The translations under genes and the position numbers were made by a program. The notes under the pieces were generated by a model. The model saw only the letters and a list, made by a program, of their open reading frames with translations, had not been told where the DNA came from and ran no database searches. From the NCBI GenBank assembly GCA_963717945.1, contig CAVQXT010000003.1, positions 806,001-870,000 of the forward strand: a stretch of DNA of 64,000 nucleotides, in the 5' to 3' direction. This document shows, piece after piece, positions 50,868 through 58,175 of the stretch (position 1 is its first letter; each line of letters starts with the position of its first letter). The stretch comes from FEN-299 sp963717945. GTDB taxonomy: Bacteria > Acidobacteriota > Vicinamibacteria > Vicinamibacterales > Fen-181.

Positions 50868-50966
50868 GGTCCACCTCCGTTTACCCGGTGTCTACTGAGT
50901 ACAACGGGCGGCGGGCAGGCAGCGTGACGTGCGTCACGCTCGCGCCCGCGGCGCGTTCTTACGGAC

Positions 50967-51554
50967 ATGGACCGGGAGACCGAGCTCGCCCTCGTCGACG
51001 GGCTTCGGCGACGGGACGCCGCCGCGTTCGACGCGGTCTACGACGCGTATCGGTCCAGGCTCTTCAGCTTCCTCCTGAGATCCTGTCGTCGCCGCGACGT
51101 GGCCGAGGACCTGCTCGAAGAAACCTGGCTGCGCGTCGTGACGAGCGCCCCGGAGCTGCGCCCGGACACCCGGCTCGCGCCCTGGCTGTTCACCGTCGCG
51201 CGCAACCTGTATTGGAGCTACTGCCGGTCGCGCATGGTGGAGGAGAAGTTCGACGCCGCGCTGCCCAACCTCTGGCCGGCGGCCCGGGAGCACCCGTCGC
51301 CGCTCGAAGAGGCAGCCGCCGGCGAGCTGGAACGACGGGTCGAGCGGGCCCTCGCCGCGCTGCCGGCCCGCACCCGCGAGGCGCTGGTGCTGGTCGGGAT
51401 CGAAGGGCTGACGCCGACCGAGGCGGCCGGCGTGTGCGGCATCGCGCCAGAGGCGATGCGCCAGCGGCTCGCGCGGGGCAGGGCTCTCCTGTCGGCGATG
51501 ATCGGCGCGTCGAACCGCGACGACGCCCATGGCGATCAAGGAGGCACGCCGTGA
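50967..51554 (+). CDS. ECF RNA polymerase sigma factor
   Basis: A 195-residue ECF sigma factor. Region 2 is FDAVYDAYRSRLFSFLLRSC then EDLLEETWLRVV; region 2.4 is WLFTVARNLYWSYCRSRM. Region 4 is LPARTREALVLVGIEGLTPT then GIAPEAMRQRLARGRALL. Its stop overlaps the start of a 79-residue membrane protein that may be its anti-sigma factor. It differs in type from the sigma factor at 6966-7544. Confidence 0.92.
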   Translation: MDRETELALVDGLRRRDAAAFDAVYDAYRSRLFSFLLRSCRRRDVAEDLLEETWLRVVTSAPELRPDTRLAPWLFTVARNLYWSYCRSRMVEEKFDAALPNLWPAAREHPSPLEEAAAGELERRVERALAALPARTREALVLVGIEGLTPTEAAGVCGIAPEAMRQRLARGRALLSAMIGASNRDDAHGDQGGTP

Positions 51555-51793
51555 TGGAACGGGCGGGGGAGGATCGCCCCATCCTGGAGCTGAACCGGCT
51601 GCGGGCGCTCGACGTGGACCGCGGACGCGCGGACCGAATCCGCGAGCGGTGTCACCGCGCGCTCGAACGACCGGATTCGGGACCGGCGGCGTCATTCGGT
51701 TCGCGCCTCGTCGAGTCCGCCCTGATCGTCGGTGTCAGCGGCCTCTACCTGGCCGAGGTGCTGAGGCGCGCGCTGGCGATCTTCCGGTCCTGA
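51554..51793 (+). CDS. tiny membrane protein, candidate anti-sigma factor
   Basis: A 79-residue protein: a charged cytoplasmic N-terminal segment (LELNRLRALDVDRGRADRIR) and one transmembrane helix (about 52-72). The ATG at 51554 overlaps the sigma factor stop (TGATG); GTG 51551 is an alternative. Overlap with an ECF gene and a single helix suggest a minimal anti-sigma factor, but no zinc-binding HxxxCxxC motif is present (one His and one Cys only). This function is inference from context. Confidence 0.65.
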   Translation: MERAGEDRPILELNRLRALDVDRGRADRIRERCHRALERPDSGPAASFGSRLVESALIVGVSGLYLAEVLRRALAIFRS

Positions 51794-51859
51794 GGGCCGC
51801 CGCCGCAGCGCAAGGCCAGCCGTTCTGGCTCCGCCCCTCGACTGCTTCCGGCAATTCCG

Positions 51860-51889
51860 TTGACAGTCGGCAGCCCGCGGCACTAGTGT
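51860..51889 (+). promoter_or_regulatory. weak sigma-70-type promoter candidate
   Basis: A perfect -35 TTGACA (51860-51865) is followed after 18 nt by TAGTGT (51884-51889). It lies 54 nt before the outer-membrane barrel gene. The -10 box is poor. Confidence 0.35.
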
Positions 51890-51942
51890 CGGCGGGACTT
51901 CCGTGCCGTTGCTCGCAACCGTGAGAGACAGGAGAGGCCGAG

Positions 51943-52503
51943 ATGAAGCGCAGAACATCCTGCGGAATGGCCGTGCTCGCCATCATCGCGACCCCGCTGA
52001 TGCTGCTGGACGCTTCGCCAGCGTCCGCGCAAAAGAAGCCATCGGTCGATGTCGGCGTCTCGTGGGCCTTGCTGGGCGAGAGCGACATGACGCTGCCGGC
52101 CGGCTGGGTCGCGTCGGTTGCCGGCCACGTCACCGACCACCTGGCAATCGTTGGCGAGATCGGTGGGAACTACAAGAGCGTGATCACACCCGGGGGATAT
52201 ATCGACGTGAGCGAGCACAGCTTCCTCGGCGGCGGGCGGTACGTGTTCGGCCGCGACGCACAGCTCAGGCCGTTCGCACAGACGCTGGTCGGAATGTCGA
52301 GAGCGAGTTTTTCCCGAAGCGAGGTCGGCATTTCATACAACGCGTTCACCGTCCAGCCGGGCGCGGGGATCGATTTCAAGGTCAGCCCCAGGGTGGCCGT
52401 CAGGCTCCAGACGGACTTCCGGTGGATGACGCTGCAAGATATCGGGTCCGGGTGGCAGTACCGCCTGGCCGCCGGCGTCGTCTTTGCGGTGGGCGGCCGG
52501 TAG
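51943..52503 (+). CDS. outer-membrane beta-barrel protein (OmpA-barrel-like)
   Basis: A 186-residue exported protein (signal to about residue 29, cleavage ASA-Q). The mature part consists of alternating beta-strands (VDVGVSWALLGES, HLAIVGEIGGNYKSV, FLGGGRYVFGRD, VQPGAGIDFKVS, YRLAAGVVFAVGG), enough for an eight-stranded barrel. GGAGAGG precedes the ATG. The function of such small barrels is usually structural or unknown. Confidence 0.82.
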   Translation: MKRRTSCGMAVLAIIATPLMLLDASPASAQKKPSVDVGVSWALLGESDMTLPAGWVASVAGHVTDHLAIVGEIGGNYKSVITPGGYIDVSEHSFLGGGRYVFGRDAQLRPFAQTLVGMSRASFSRSEVGISYNAFTVQPGAGIDFKVSPRVAVRLQTDFRWMTLQDIGSGWQYRLAAGVVFAVGGR

Positions 52504-52532
52504 CGGGCTCGCGCGGGAGACCGCGCCGACCG

Positions 52533-55085
52533 CTACTCGTCCCGCAGGGCCTGGCTGGGTTCGATCGCCATCGCGCGGCGCGCGGGCACGATGACGGCGA
52601 GCGCGGCGGCCGCGAGCAGCACGAGCGTTGCGACGGCCGCCGTCATCGGGTCGTGCGCGTCGAGGCCGAACAGCAGGCTCCGCAAGAACCGCGCGGCGCC
52701 GGCGGCCGCCCCGAGGCCGATGGCCGCTCCGACCCCCACCATCAGGACCGCATCCCGCGTCACCAGCCACAGCACGCTCGCCCGGCCGGCGCCGAGCGCC
52801 AGGCGAATCCCGATTTCGCGAGTCCGGCGGGCGGCCAGGTAGGCGAGCACGCCGTAGAGTCCGATGGCCGCGAGCAGGAGCGCCAGTCCGCCGAACAGGG
52901 TGGCGAGCGTGGCCACGAGCCTGTCCTGGACGATGTCGTTGTCGATCTGCTCCTCGCCGGTCTTGAGGTCCCGCAGCGGGACGGCGACGTCGATACCGGC
53001 AAGGACCGAGCGGATCGACTGGGCGAGGCCGGCCACTTCTCCGCGCGTCCTGATCGCGAGTCTCAGCGACGAAGTCACTCCCCGCCAGACCGGAAGGTAG
53101 ATCATCGGCTCGGGCTTCTCCCTCAGGCCGAAATACCGCACGTCCTTGACGAGGCCGACGATTTCGTAAGCGCGGGCCGCGTCGAACGTTTCGGTCATCG
53201 AAAGGCGGCGGCCGAGCGGGCTCCCGCCGCCGAAGTACTTCCGGGCGAAGCTCTCGTTGACCACTGCGTGCAGCGGACCCGGCAATTCCGGCTCGGGTTC
53301 GCGCGACAGGCGTTCCCGCGGCTCGGGCACGACCGACGGGCTGTCCTCTGGCAGGAACTCGCGGCCGAGCAGCACGGGGATTCCCATGGTTTCGAAGAAG
53401 CGCGGGCCGACGGCGTTCATGTCGACCGCCCGCTCCTCGCCCTGCCGCCCCTGATAGCCGTCGACCGAAACGGCACCGTTCCATCGCCTGCCCTCGAGCG
53501 GCGTGATGACCGCGAGGCTGGCAGACTTCACGCCCGGCACGCGCCCGACACCCTCGCGCATTCGTTCGAAGAAGTCGTGCAGGCGCTGCGCCTTGTAGCC
53601 GTTGCTCCCGGGATCGGCAAAGGCGATGACGAGGCGGTCGCGCTGGAAGCCGAGGTCGAGGCGTTCGAGATTCGCCAGGCTGCGCGCAAAGAGCGCAGCG
53701 CCGATGACGAGGAGCAGCGACAGCGCGACCTGGCTGACCACCAGCAGGCGCCGCACGAGAGCACGTGATGAGCCGGCCGCGCCGGTCGTGTCGGCCTTGA
53801 GCGCCGGAACGAGCCTGAACCGCGACGCCTGGATGGCCGGGGCGAGTCCGGCCAGCACCCCCGTCCCCATCGAGATCGCCGCGGTAAACGCCAGCACGGC
53901 GAGGTCCGGGGAGACGTCGATGTCGACGGGCCCGCCCCCCGCGTGCGGAACGAACCGGGCGAGCAGGGCCGCGCCGCCGAACCAGGCGAGGAAAATCCCG
54001 CCCGCGCCGCCTGCCAGAGACATCACCAGGCTCTCGGTCAGGAGCTGCGACGCGATCCGGCCGCGCCCGGCGCCCATGGCCATGCGAATCGCCAGTTCGC
54101 GTCCGCGCCCGGCTCCACGCGCCAGCAGGACGTTGGCGACGTTGGCGCAGGCGATGAGGAGCACCGCGGCGACGATGGCCATCAGGACGAGCAGCGGCTT
54201 CTCGAGCGTGTTCCGCGAGTAGGTGTAGCCGCGGGCGCCCGGCATCAGCGCGACCGTCACCAGTTCCCCGCGCGCCGCCATCCGCGGATTCTCCTGCCGC
54301 TCGGCGTCGTCCTGCGTGCGTGCGATGTTGGTGAGGCGCGTCTCGAGCGACGGGATGTTCGCGCCGGCCGCCACGCGCCCGATCACGCGGAGCCACCAGT
54401 AGTGGCGCGTGTTCCAGATTCCGGGCGGCACGCTGCCCACCTCGGAATGCATGGTCAGCGGCACATAAAGGCCGGGAGATCGTGTGGGGTCGGTTCCCCT
54501 GAATCCGCGCCGCACCACGCCGATGATCGTGAGCGGGTAGCCGTTGACCCGGATTGTCCGTCCCACCACCCGTGGATCGCCGGCGAAGCGCGCGCGCCAG
54601 TAGTCGTAGCCGAGCACGGCGTAGGGCGAGGCGCCCAGTCGGCGGTCTTCGGCGGCATTGAAGAGCCGGCCGATTTCCTGCGTCACTCCCATGACGCTGA
54701 AGTAGTTGCCCGAGACGAACTGGTTCGGCGCCAGTTCGGCGGCGTCCGCGGCGCTGTCCGAGGCCTGGACGCCGATCGGCTGAACGCTGGCCGCGGCCGC
54801 CAGGGGAACGGCGACGGCGTCACGGAAGGCCAGGTAGTCGGGGTAGTTCCACGAGAGGCGAGGGTCGCGGGGATTCGACACCACGAATCGCAGCTCTTGC
54901 GGCGACCGGACGGGGAGCGTCCGCAGGAGCAGCGTGTTGACCATCGAGAAGATGGCCGTGTTGGCGCCGATGCCAAGCGCCAACGAGAGGACCGCTATGG
55001 CGGATGCGGCCGGCGCGCGGCGCAGGGACCTGACGGCCCACCGGAGGTCGGCGATCCGACGCTCGATGACAAGTGGCAGGGTCAC
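52533..55085 (-). CDS. MacB/FtsX-type ABC permease, ADOP family
   Basis: An 850-residue permease with two repeats of periplasmic MacB-like core plus FtsX domain. The N-terminal phrase LGIGANTAIFSMVNTLLLRT is typical of the acidobacterial ADOP group. Helices lie at about 28-50, 290-320, 340-370, 395-415, 450-475 and three near the C-terminus. FtsX-type permeases without an attached ATPase domain need a partner; none is adjacent, and the PadR regulator that often accompanies ADOP genes is absent. Likely substrates are peptides or lipophilic compounds. It ends 30 bp from the convergent barrel gene. Confidence 0.92.
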   Translation of the reverse strand: MTLPLVIERRIADLRWAVRSLRRAPAASAIAVLSLALGIGANTAIFSMVNTLLLRTLPVRSPQELRFVVSNPRDPRLSWNYPDYLAFRDAVAVPLAAAASVQPIGVQASDSAADAAELAPNQFVSGNYFSVMGVTQEIGRLFNAAEDRRLGASPYAVLGYDYWRARFAGDPRVVGRTIRVNGYPLTIIGVVRRGFRGTDPTRSPGLYVPLTMHSEVGSVPPGIWNTRHYWWLRVIGRVAAGANIPSLETRLTNIARTQDDAERQENPRMAARGELVTVALMPGARGYTYSRNTLEKPLLVLMAIVAAVLLIACANVANVLLARGAGRGRELAIRMAMGAGRGRIASQLLTESLVMSLAGGAGGIFLAWFGGAALLARFVPHAGGGPVDIDVSPDLAVLAFTAAISMGTGVLAGLAPAIQASRFRLVPALKADTTGAAGSSRALVRRLLVVSQVALSLLLVIGAALFARSLANLERLDLGFQRDRLVIAFADPGSNGYKAQRLHDFFERMREGVGRVPGVKSASLAVITPLEGRRWNGAVSVDGYQGRQGEERAVDMNAVGPRFFETMGIPVLLGREFLPEDSPSVVPEPRERLSREPEPELPGPLHAVVNESFARKYFGGGSPLGRRLSMTETFDAARAYEIVGLVKDVRYFGLREKPEPMIYLPVWRGVTSSLRLAIRTRGEVAGLAQSIRSVLAGIDVAVPLRDLKTGEEQIDNDIVQDRLVATLATLFGGLALLLAAIGLYGVLAYLAARRTREIGIRLALGAGRASVLWLVTRDAVLMVGVGAAIGLGAAAGAARFLRSLLFGLDAHDPMTAAVATLVLLAAAALAVIVPARRAMAIEPSQALRDE

Positions 55086-55183
55086 GGGAGACTCTTCTGG
55101 CTGGATTCTACGTCCTGCACGACAGTCCTGGGGCTTTAGACGGATCTCGCCGGCGGAGGTTGGCGAAAGACCGCGGAACGATG

Positions 55184-55290
55184 ACCGGCAAGGCTAAAGC
55201 CTCGCCCTACCGGTGAGAACGCCGGCGCCTTGAGCCTCCGGGCATGAGCCCTGGGCGCCTCCTGGCTTGGGCCCTGAGCCTCGGGCCATG
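55184..55290. repeat. REP-like palindrome and short tandem repeats
   Basis: ACCGG (55184-55188) and CCGGT (55210-55214) flank AAGGCT-AA-AGCCT, a REP-type hairpin with a GGCTAAAGCC core. 55228-55290 repeats GAGCC/GGGCC words like those at 44802-44905. The 210-bp gap between the ADOP permease start and the Uma2 gene holds nothing else. Confidence 0.6.
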
Positions 55291-55295
55291 GGCCT

Positions 55296-55871
55296 TCAGT
55301 CCACCCAGAGATCCGCGAGCGCCAGCTCGACCTCGCCGAACGGCTCGGCGCGGACGGTCTCGTGCCCCGCGTGCGAAGCCACGATGGTCCAGCGCCCCGC
55401 CATGAGGAGCAGCACTTCGAGCGTCCGCGCCAGCGGATCGACCAGCCAGACGCGAGGCACACCCTCCCGCGCGTACACGGAGAGCTTCCGTGTCCGGTCC
55501 AGCGAGGCCGTGGAGGGCGAGATGACCTCGCACAGCCAATCGGGCGCCAGCTCGAAGTAGGCCTTCTCGGGAATCGACGGCATCCGGCTCCGGCGCCAGC
55601 CGGCGCAGTCGGGAACGAGGACGTTGGACGCGAGATGAAGCTCCGGTTCTGCGAGAATCCACCAGCCGCCCGGGCCGCCGCGGCCGAAGTGGAAGGGATT
55701 GCCGAGCAGCATGCCGACAGCCGTCTCGGCCACCGCATGACGCGGCGCCGGCCGCGGTGAGGCGTGGAGCTCCCCATCCACGATCTCGGCGACGAGGTTA
55801 TCGGGAAGCGCAACCAGATCCTCGTACGTCGCACGGCGATCGAATGGCGGGACCCGTGCCACGGTTCGCAT
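55296..55871 (-). CDS. Uma2 family putative endonuclease
   Basis: A 191-residue protein of the Uma2 (DUF820) restriction-endonuclease-like fold. Catalytic-type residues are visible in VAEIVDGELHASPRP, in VPDCAGWRR (conserved Pro-Asp), and in LCEVISPSTASLDR (E-V-x-SPS). The start is ATG 55871 rather than 55892, giving the common MxxV-x-PP opening. Uma2 genes are numerous in Acidobacteria and cyanobacteria; their biological role is unclear. Confidence 0.88.
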   Translation of the reverse strand: MRTVARVPPFDRRATYEDLVALPDNLVAEIVDGELHASPRPAPRHAVAETAVGMLLGNPFHFGRGGPGGWWILAEPELHLASNVLVPDCAGWRRSRMPSIPEKAYFELAPDWLCEVISPSTASLDRTRKLSVYAREGVPRVWLVDPLARTLEVLLLMAGRWTIVASHAGHETVRAEPFGEVELALADLWVD

Positions 55872-55998
55872 TGTACATCGTCGTCCGTGCACGCCGCGTG
55901 CCCGGGGAGATGCGCGAATTCCCCCAGGAATCCCGCGAAACAGGCCATGCGGCGTGCAAACGTCGCCGCCTGGCCGGCTGTTCGGCCTGGCGGAAATT

Positions 55999-56025
55999 GC
56001 GCAGGGCTGAAGCCCTGCGCTATCT
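55999..56025. repeat. REP-like palindrome
   Basis: Arms GCGCAGGGCT (55999-56008) and AGCCCTGCGC (56011-56020) around GA form a perfect hairpin, followed by TATCT. It matches the second unit at 20591-20612 and precedes the Uma2 gene start region. Confidence 0.8.
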
Positions 56026-56052
56026 GATTTGGTCCGTGGGCCGCGCCCGCGG

Positions 56053-57333
56053 TCAGTAGCTGTAGCGGAGAATGAGGCGGGCGGAGGAGTTCCGGCGGTA
56101 CTGTCCCAGGAAGTCGTCGAGCGCCCCGCCGATCAGATCGGTCCGGGCGGTGGCGCGCCAGTGCTGGCCGACGGCCTGTGAGTACTCGGCCTTGACGTAG
56201 AAACCCCGGCCGTTCTGGCGGACCGCGCCCTCGAAGGCGAGGCTCCGGTTCACGTCGATCGTGTACGAGGCGCGTCCCAGGAAGGTCTTCGTCAATCCGC
56301 GGTCGAAGGCCGAGAACTGCGCCGGCAGGACCGATCGCGTCGCGGTCACGAACTCGCCCGCGTAGCCGCCGACGATCGTCCACTCGCCGGCCTGGCGTTC
56401 GGCCTGCACGACGTAGATCCCGTAGTCGTCGGTCGCCGGGTCGGTCGTCCAGAAGTAGCCGGCCTCGCCCTTCAGCGTGAACCACCGCAGCGGCCAGGCC
56501 ACGTCGCCGCCGACCATCCGCATGGTCGGAAAGGTGTGCGTCACTTCGAATCGGAGTGCGATTGGGTTCACGCTCACCTGGCCGGCGGGGAGGTAGTTAT
56601 ACCCGTCGTACGCCGAGAGCGAGTACTCGAGGCCCGATCCGACATGGTTCCAGCGGATGCCAAGCTGAGGCCGCGTCGGGAACTCCGATCCCACGACGAC
56701 GACCGGCCAGGCGGCGGCCCCTGGCGGCAGGCTTCCGGGTGGCGCCACCGCGGCGACCGACGGGAACCAGCGATCGCCGGTGAGCGGCAGCCGGCTCGGC
56801 GTCAGGCGAGGGGAGACGACCAGGTCGAGCGTGTCGGCTCCGTGTTCGTAGGTCAGCCGCGCGGCCGTGACGGCGAGGACCTCGTTGTCGACGACCTCGA
56901 GCAGGTCGCGTGGCGCGAAGCGATCGGTGGGATTGAGGATGTCCGCCTTGCCCCACCTGACGAACTGTTTTCCGGCCTCGAACGTGAGCCCGCCGCGGTG
57001 GGCCGCGACGCTCAGCCGCCGGACGGCGAGCGCGGGCCGCTTCGGACCGCGGTCGCTCCAGTCGATCGACCAGCTCCGATCCACGTAGTCGTTGGTGGCC
57101 GCGCGCGCGTCGAACGCCCCGGCGAGCGACAGCCACTGGACCGGCCGCCACGACGCCTCCTGCCGGAACAGGGCTTCGCCGATCCACCGCTGGCCGCCGA
57201 AGGACGACTCGAGAGGATAAGCGATGCCCGTGGCCTCGATCGATCCCCGCTGGGTGACGCGCTGGGCGGAAGAAGGCAGCGACGCTGCCATCACCAGCAG
57301 GAACGACGCGGCCACGGCCCTCTGTGTCCTCAT
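56053..57333 (-). CDS. outer-membrane beta-barrel protein (DUF1302-like)
   Basis: A 426-residue exported protein (signal MRTQRAVAASFLLVMAASLP). The mature chain is beta-rich with aromatic girdle residues (FVRWGKADILNPTDRFAPRD, ARLTYEHGADTLDLVV) and ends in ILRYSY with a terminal aromatic, typical of an outer-membrane barrel. The phrase WGKADILNPTD is characteristic of barrels found beside LolA-like proteins and export pumps. The ATG overlaps the stop of the LolA-like gene (ATGA). It is the last gene of the HMGL-ABC operon. Confidence 0.82.
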   Translation of the reverse strand: MRTQRAVAASFLLVMAASLPSSAQRVTQRGSIEATGIAYPLESSFGGQRWIGEALFRQEASWRPVQWLSLAGAFDARAATNDYVDRSWSIDWSDRGPKRPALAVRRLSVAAHRGGLTFEAGKQFVRWGKADILNPTDRFAPRDLLEVVDNEVLAVTAARLTYEHGADTLDLVVSPRLTPSRLPLTGDRWFPSVAAVAPPGSLPPGAAAWPVVVVGSEFPTRPQLGIRWNHVGSGLEYSLSAYDGYNYLPAGQVSVNPIALRFEVTHTFPTMRMVGGDVAWPLRWFTLKGEAGYFWTTDPATDDYGIYVVQAERQAGEWTIVGGYAGEFVTATRSVLPAQFSAFDRGLTKTFLGRASYTIDVNRSLAFEGAVRQNGRGFYVKAEYSQAVGQHWRATARTDLIGGALDDFLGQYRRNSSARLILRYSY

Positions 57334-58175
57334 TGGTCTCGGCGGAGCGCCTGCAGCGTGAAGTCTTCTTCCCTCATCGGCACGTTGTACTTCAGCTCGT
57401 CGAGCTTCAGCACCGTCCGGCTCTTGCGGCGGAGGTCGGTCATCTCGAGCGTCCGGCCGGTCCAGATGCCCTGCACGTTCTGGATGTCGCTGTACTTCAG
57501 GATCCGGACGACCTCGGACTTGACGAAGCTCTCGACCTGCTGGTAGGCGTAGTTGTCCTTTCGCACCCACACGCGCGACCGGGTGTACTGCGACCTCTTG
57601 GTCGCGCGCGGCGTGGCGACGATCCGCCAGCAGGCGGCCCCGTTCAGCGTCTCCTCGCCGTCCATGCCGAAGTCGTACTGATCGACGTCGCGCTCCTCGA
57701 GGTCCTCGAAGCTGAAGTCGGTGCCGAAGAACCGCTGCGACCGGTCCTGGAGCGCGACGCGCCGGTCGCGCTCGATGGCCGGCGTCCACATCCATTGATC
57801 CGACGCCCGGTCGGGATGGTTCACGACCAGCAGCGCGACGCCCTTGACCTCCGGCGGCGCGGTGAACCGGAGGATCGACCGGCTCGACCCATGTGAGCCC
57901 CGGCGGTCGAACGTCCACCGCTTGTCGCTGATCTTCCCTCTCGCGTCGAACACCTGCAGCGTGCCCTCGTAGTGCTCGGACGAGGCGCGGGTGCGCTTCT
58001 GAGCCTCCTCCATGATCCGTCTCGCCTCCTGCCCGAACGACGCGGCGGGCACAAGGAAAAGCAAGAGTGCGGCCACTAGCGGCGCGACCAGGAAGGTCGA
58101 TCGCTCTGTCACGCGTGACTCGGCCGAAAGCCGAGAGCCGAGAGCCGGAAGCCGACAAGAATCGTGGCCCCTCAT
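57330..58175 (-). CDS. LolA-like outer-membrane lipoprotein-sorting protein
   Basis: An exported protein of up to 281 residues whose mature part is a LolA/LppX-type half-barrel (DQWMWTPAIERDRRVALQDR, FFGTDFSFEDL, then SRVWVRKDNYAYQQVESF). Such carriers move lipids or lipoproteins across the periplasm. Start choice is open: ATG 58175 overlaps the permease stop (ATGA) with GGAG upstream, but its first 21 codons are made of the intergenic CGGCT(C/T)TCGG repeat; GTG 58112 (VTERSTFLVAPL) gives a shorter, normal signal peptide but no ribosome site. Neighbouring ABC permease and barrel genes support an envelope-spanning lipid route. Confidence 0.85.
   Translation of the reverse strand: MRGHDSCRLPALGSRLSAESRVTERSTFLVAPLVAALLLFLVPAASFGQEARRIMEEAQKRTRASSEHYEGTLQVFDARGKISDKRWTFDRRGSHGSSRSILRFTAPPEVKGVALLVVNHPDRASDQWMWTPAIERDRRVALQDRSQRFFGTDFSFEDLEERDVDQYDFGMDGEETLNGAACWRIVATPRATKRSQYTRSRVWVRKDNYAYQQVESFVKSEVVRILKYSDIQNVQGIWTGRTLEMTDLRRKSRTVLKLDELKYNVPMREEDFTLQALRRDQ

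Noticed and set aside
58112..58175. Settling the LolA-like start at either ATG 58175 or GTG 58112
   Set aside because: The evidence conflicts: the overlap and GGAG favour 58175, while signal-peptide length and the intergenic-type repeat in the first codons favour 58112. I report the longer form and mark the choice as open.
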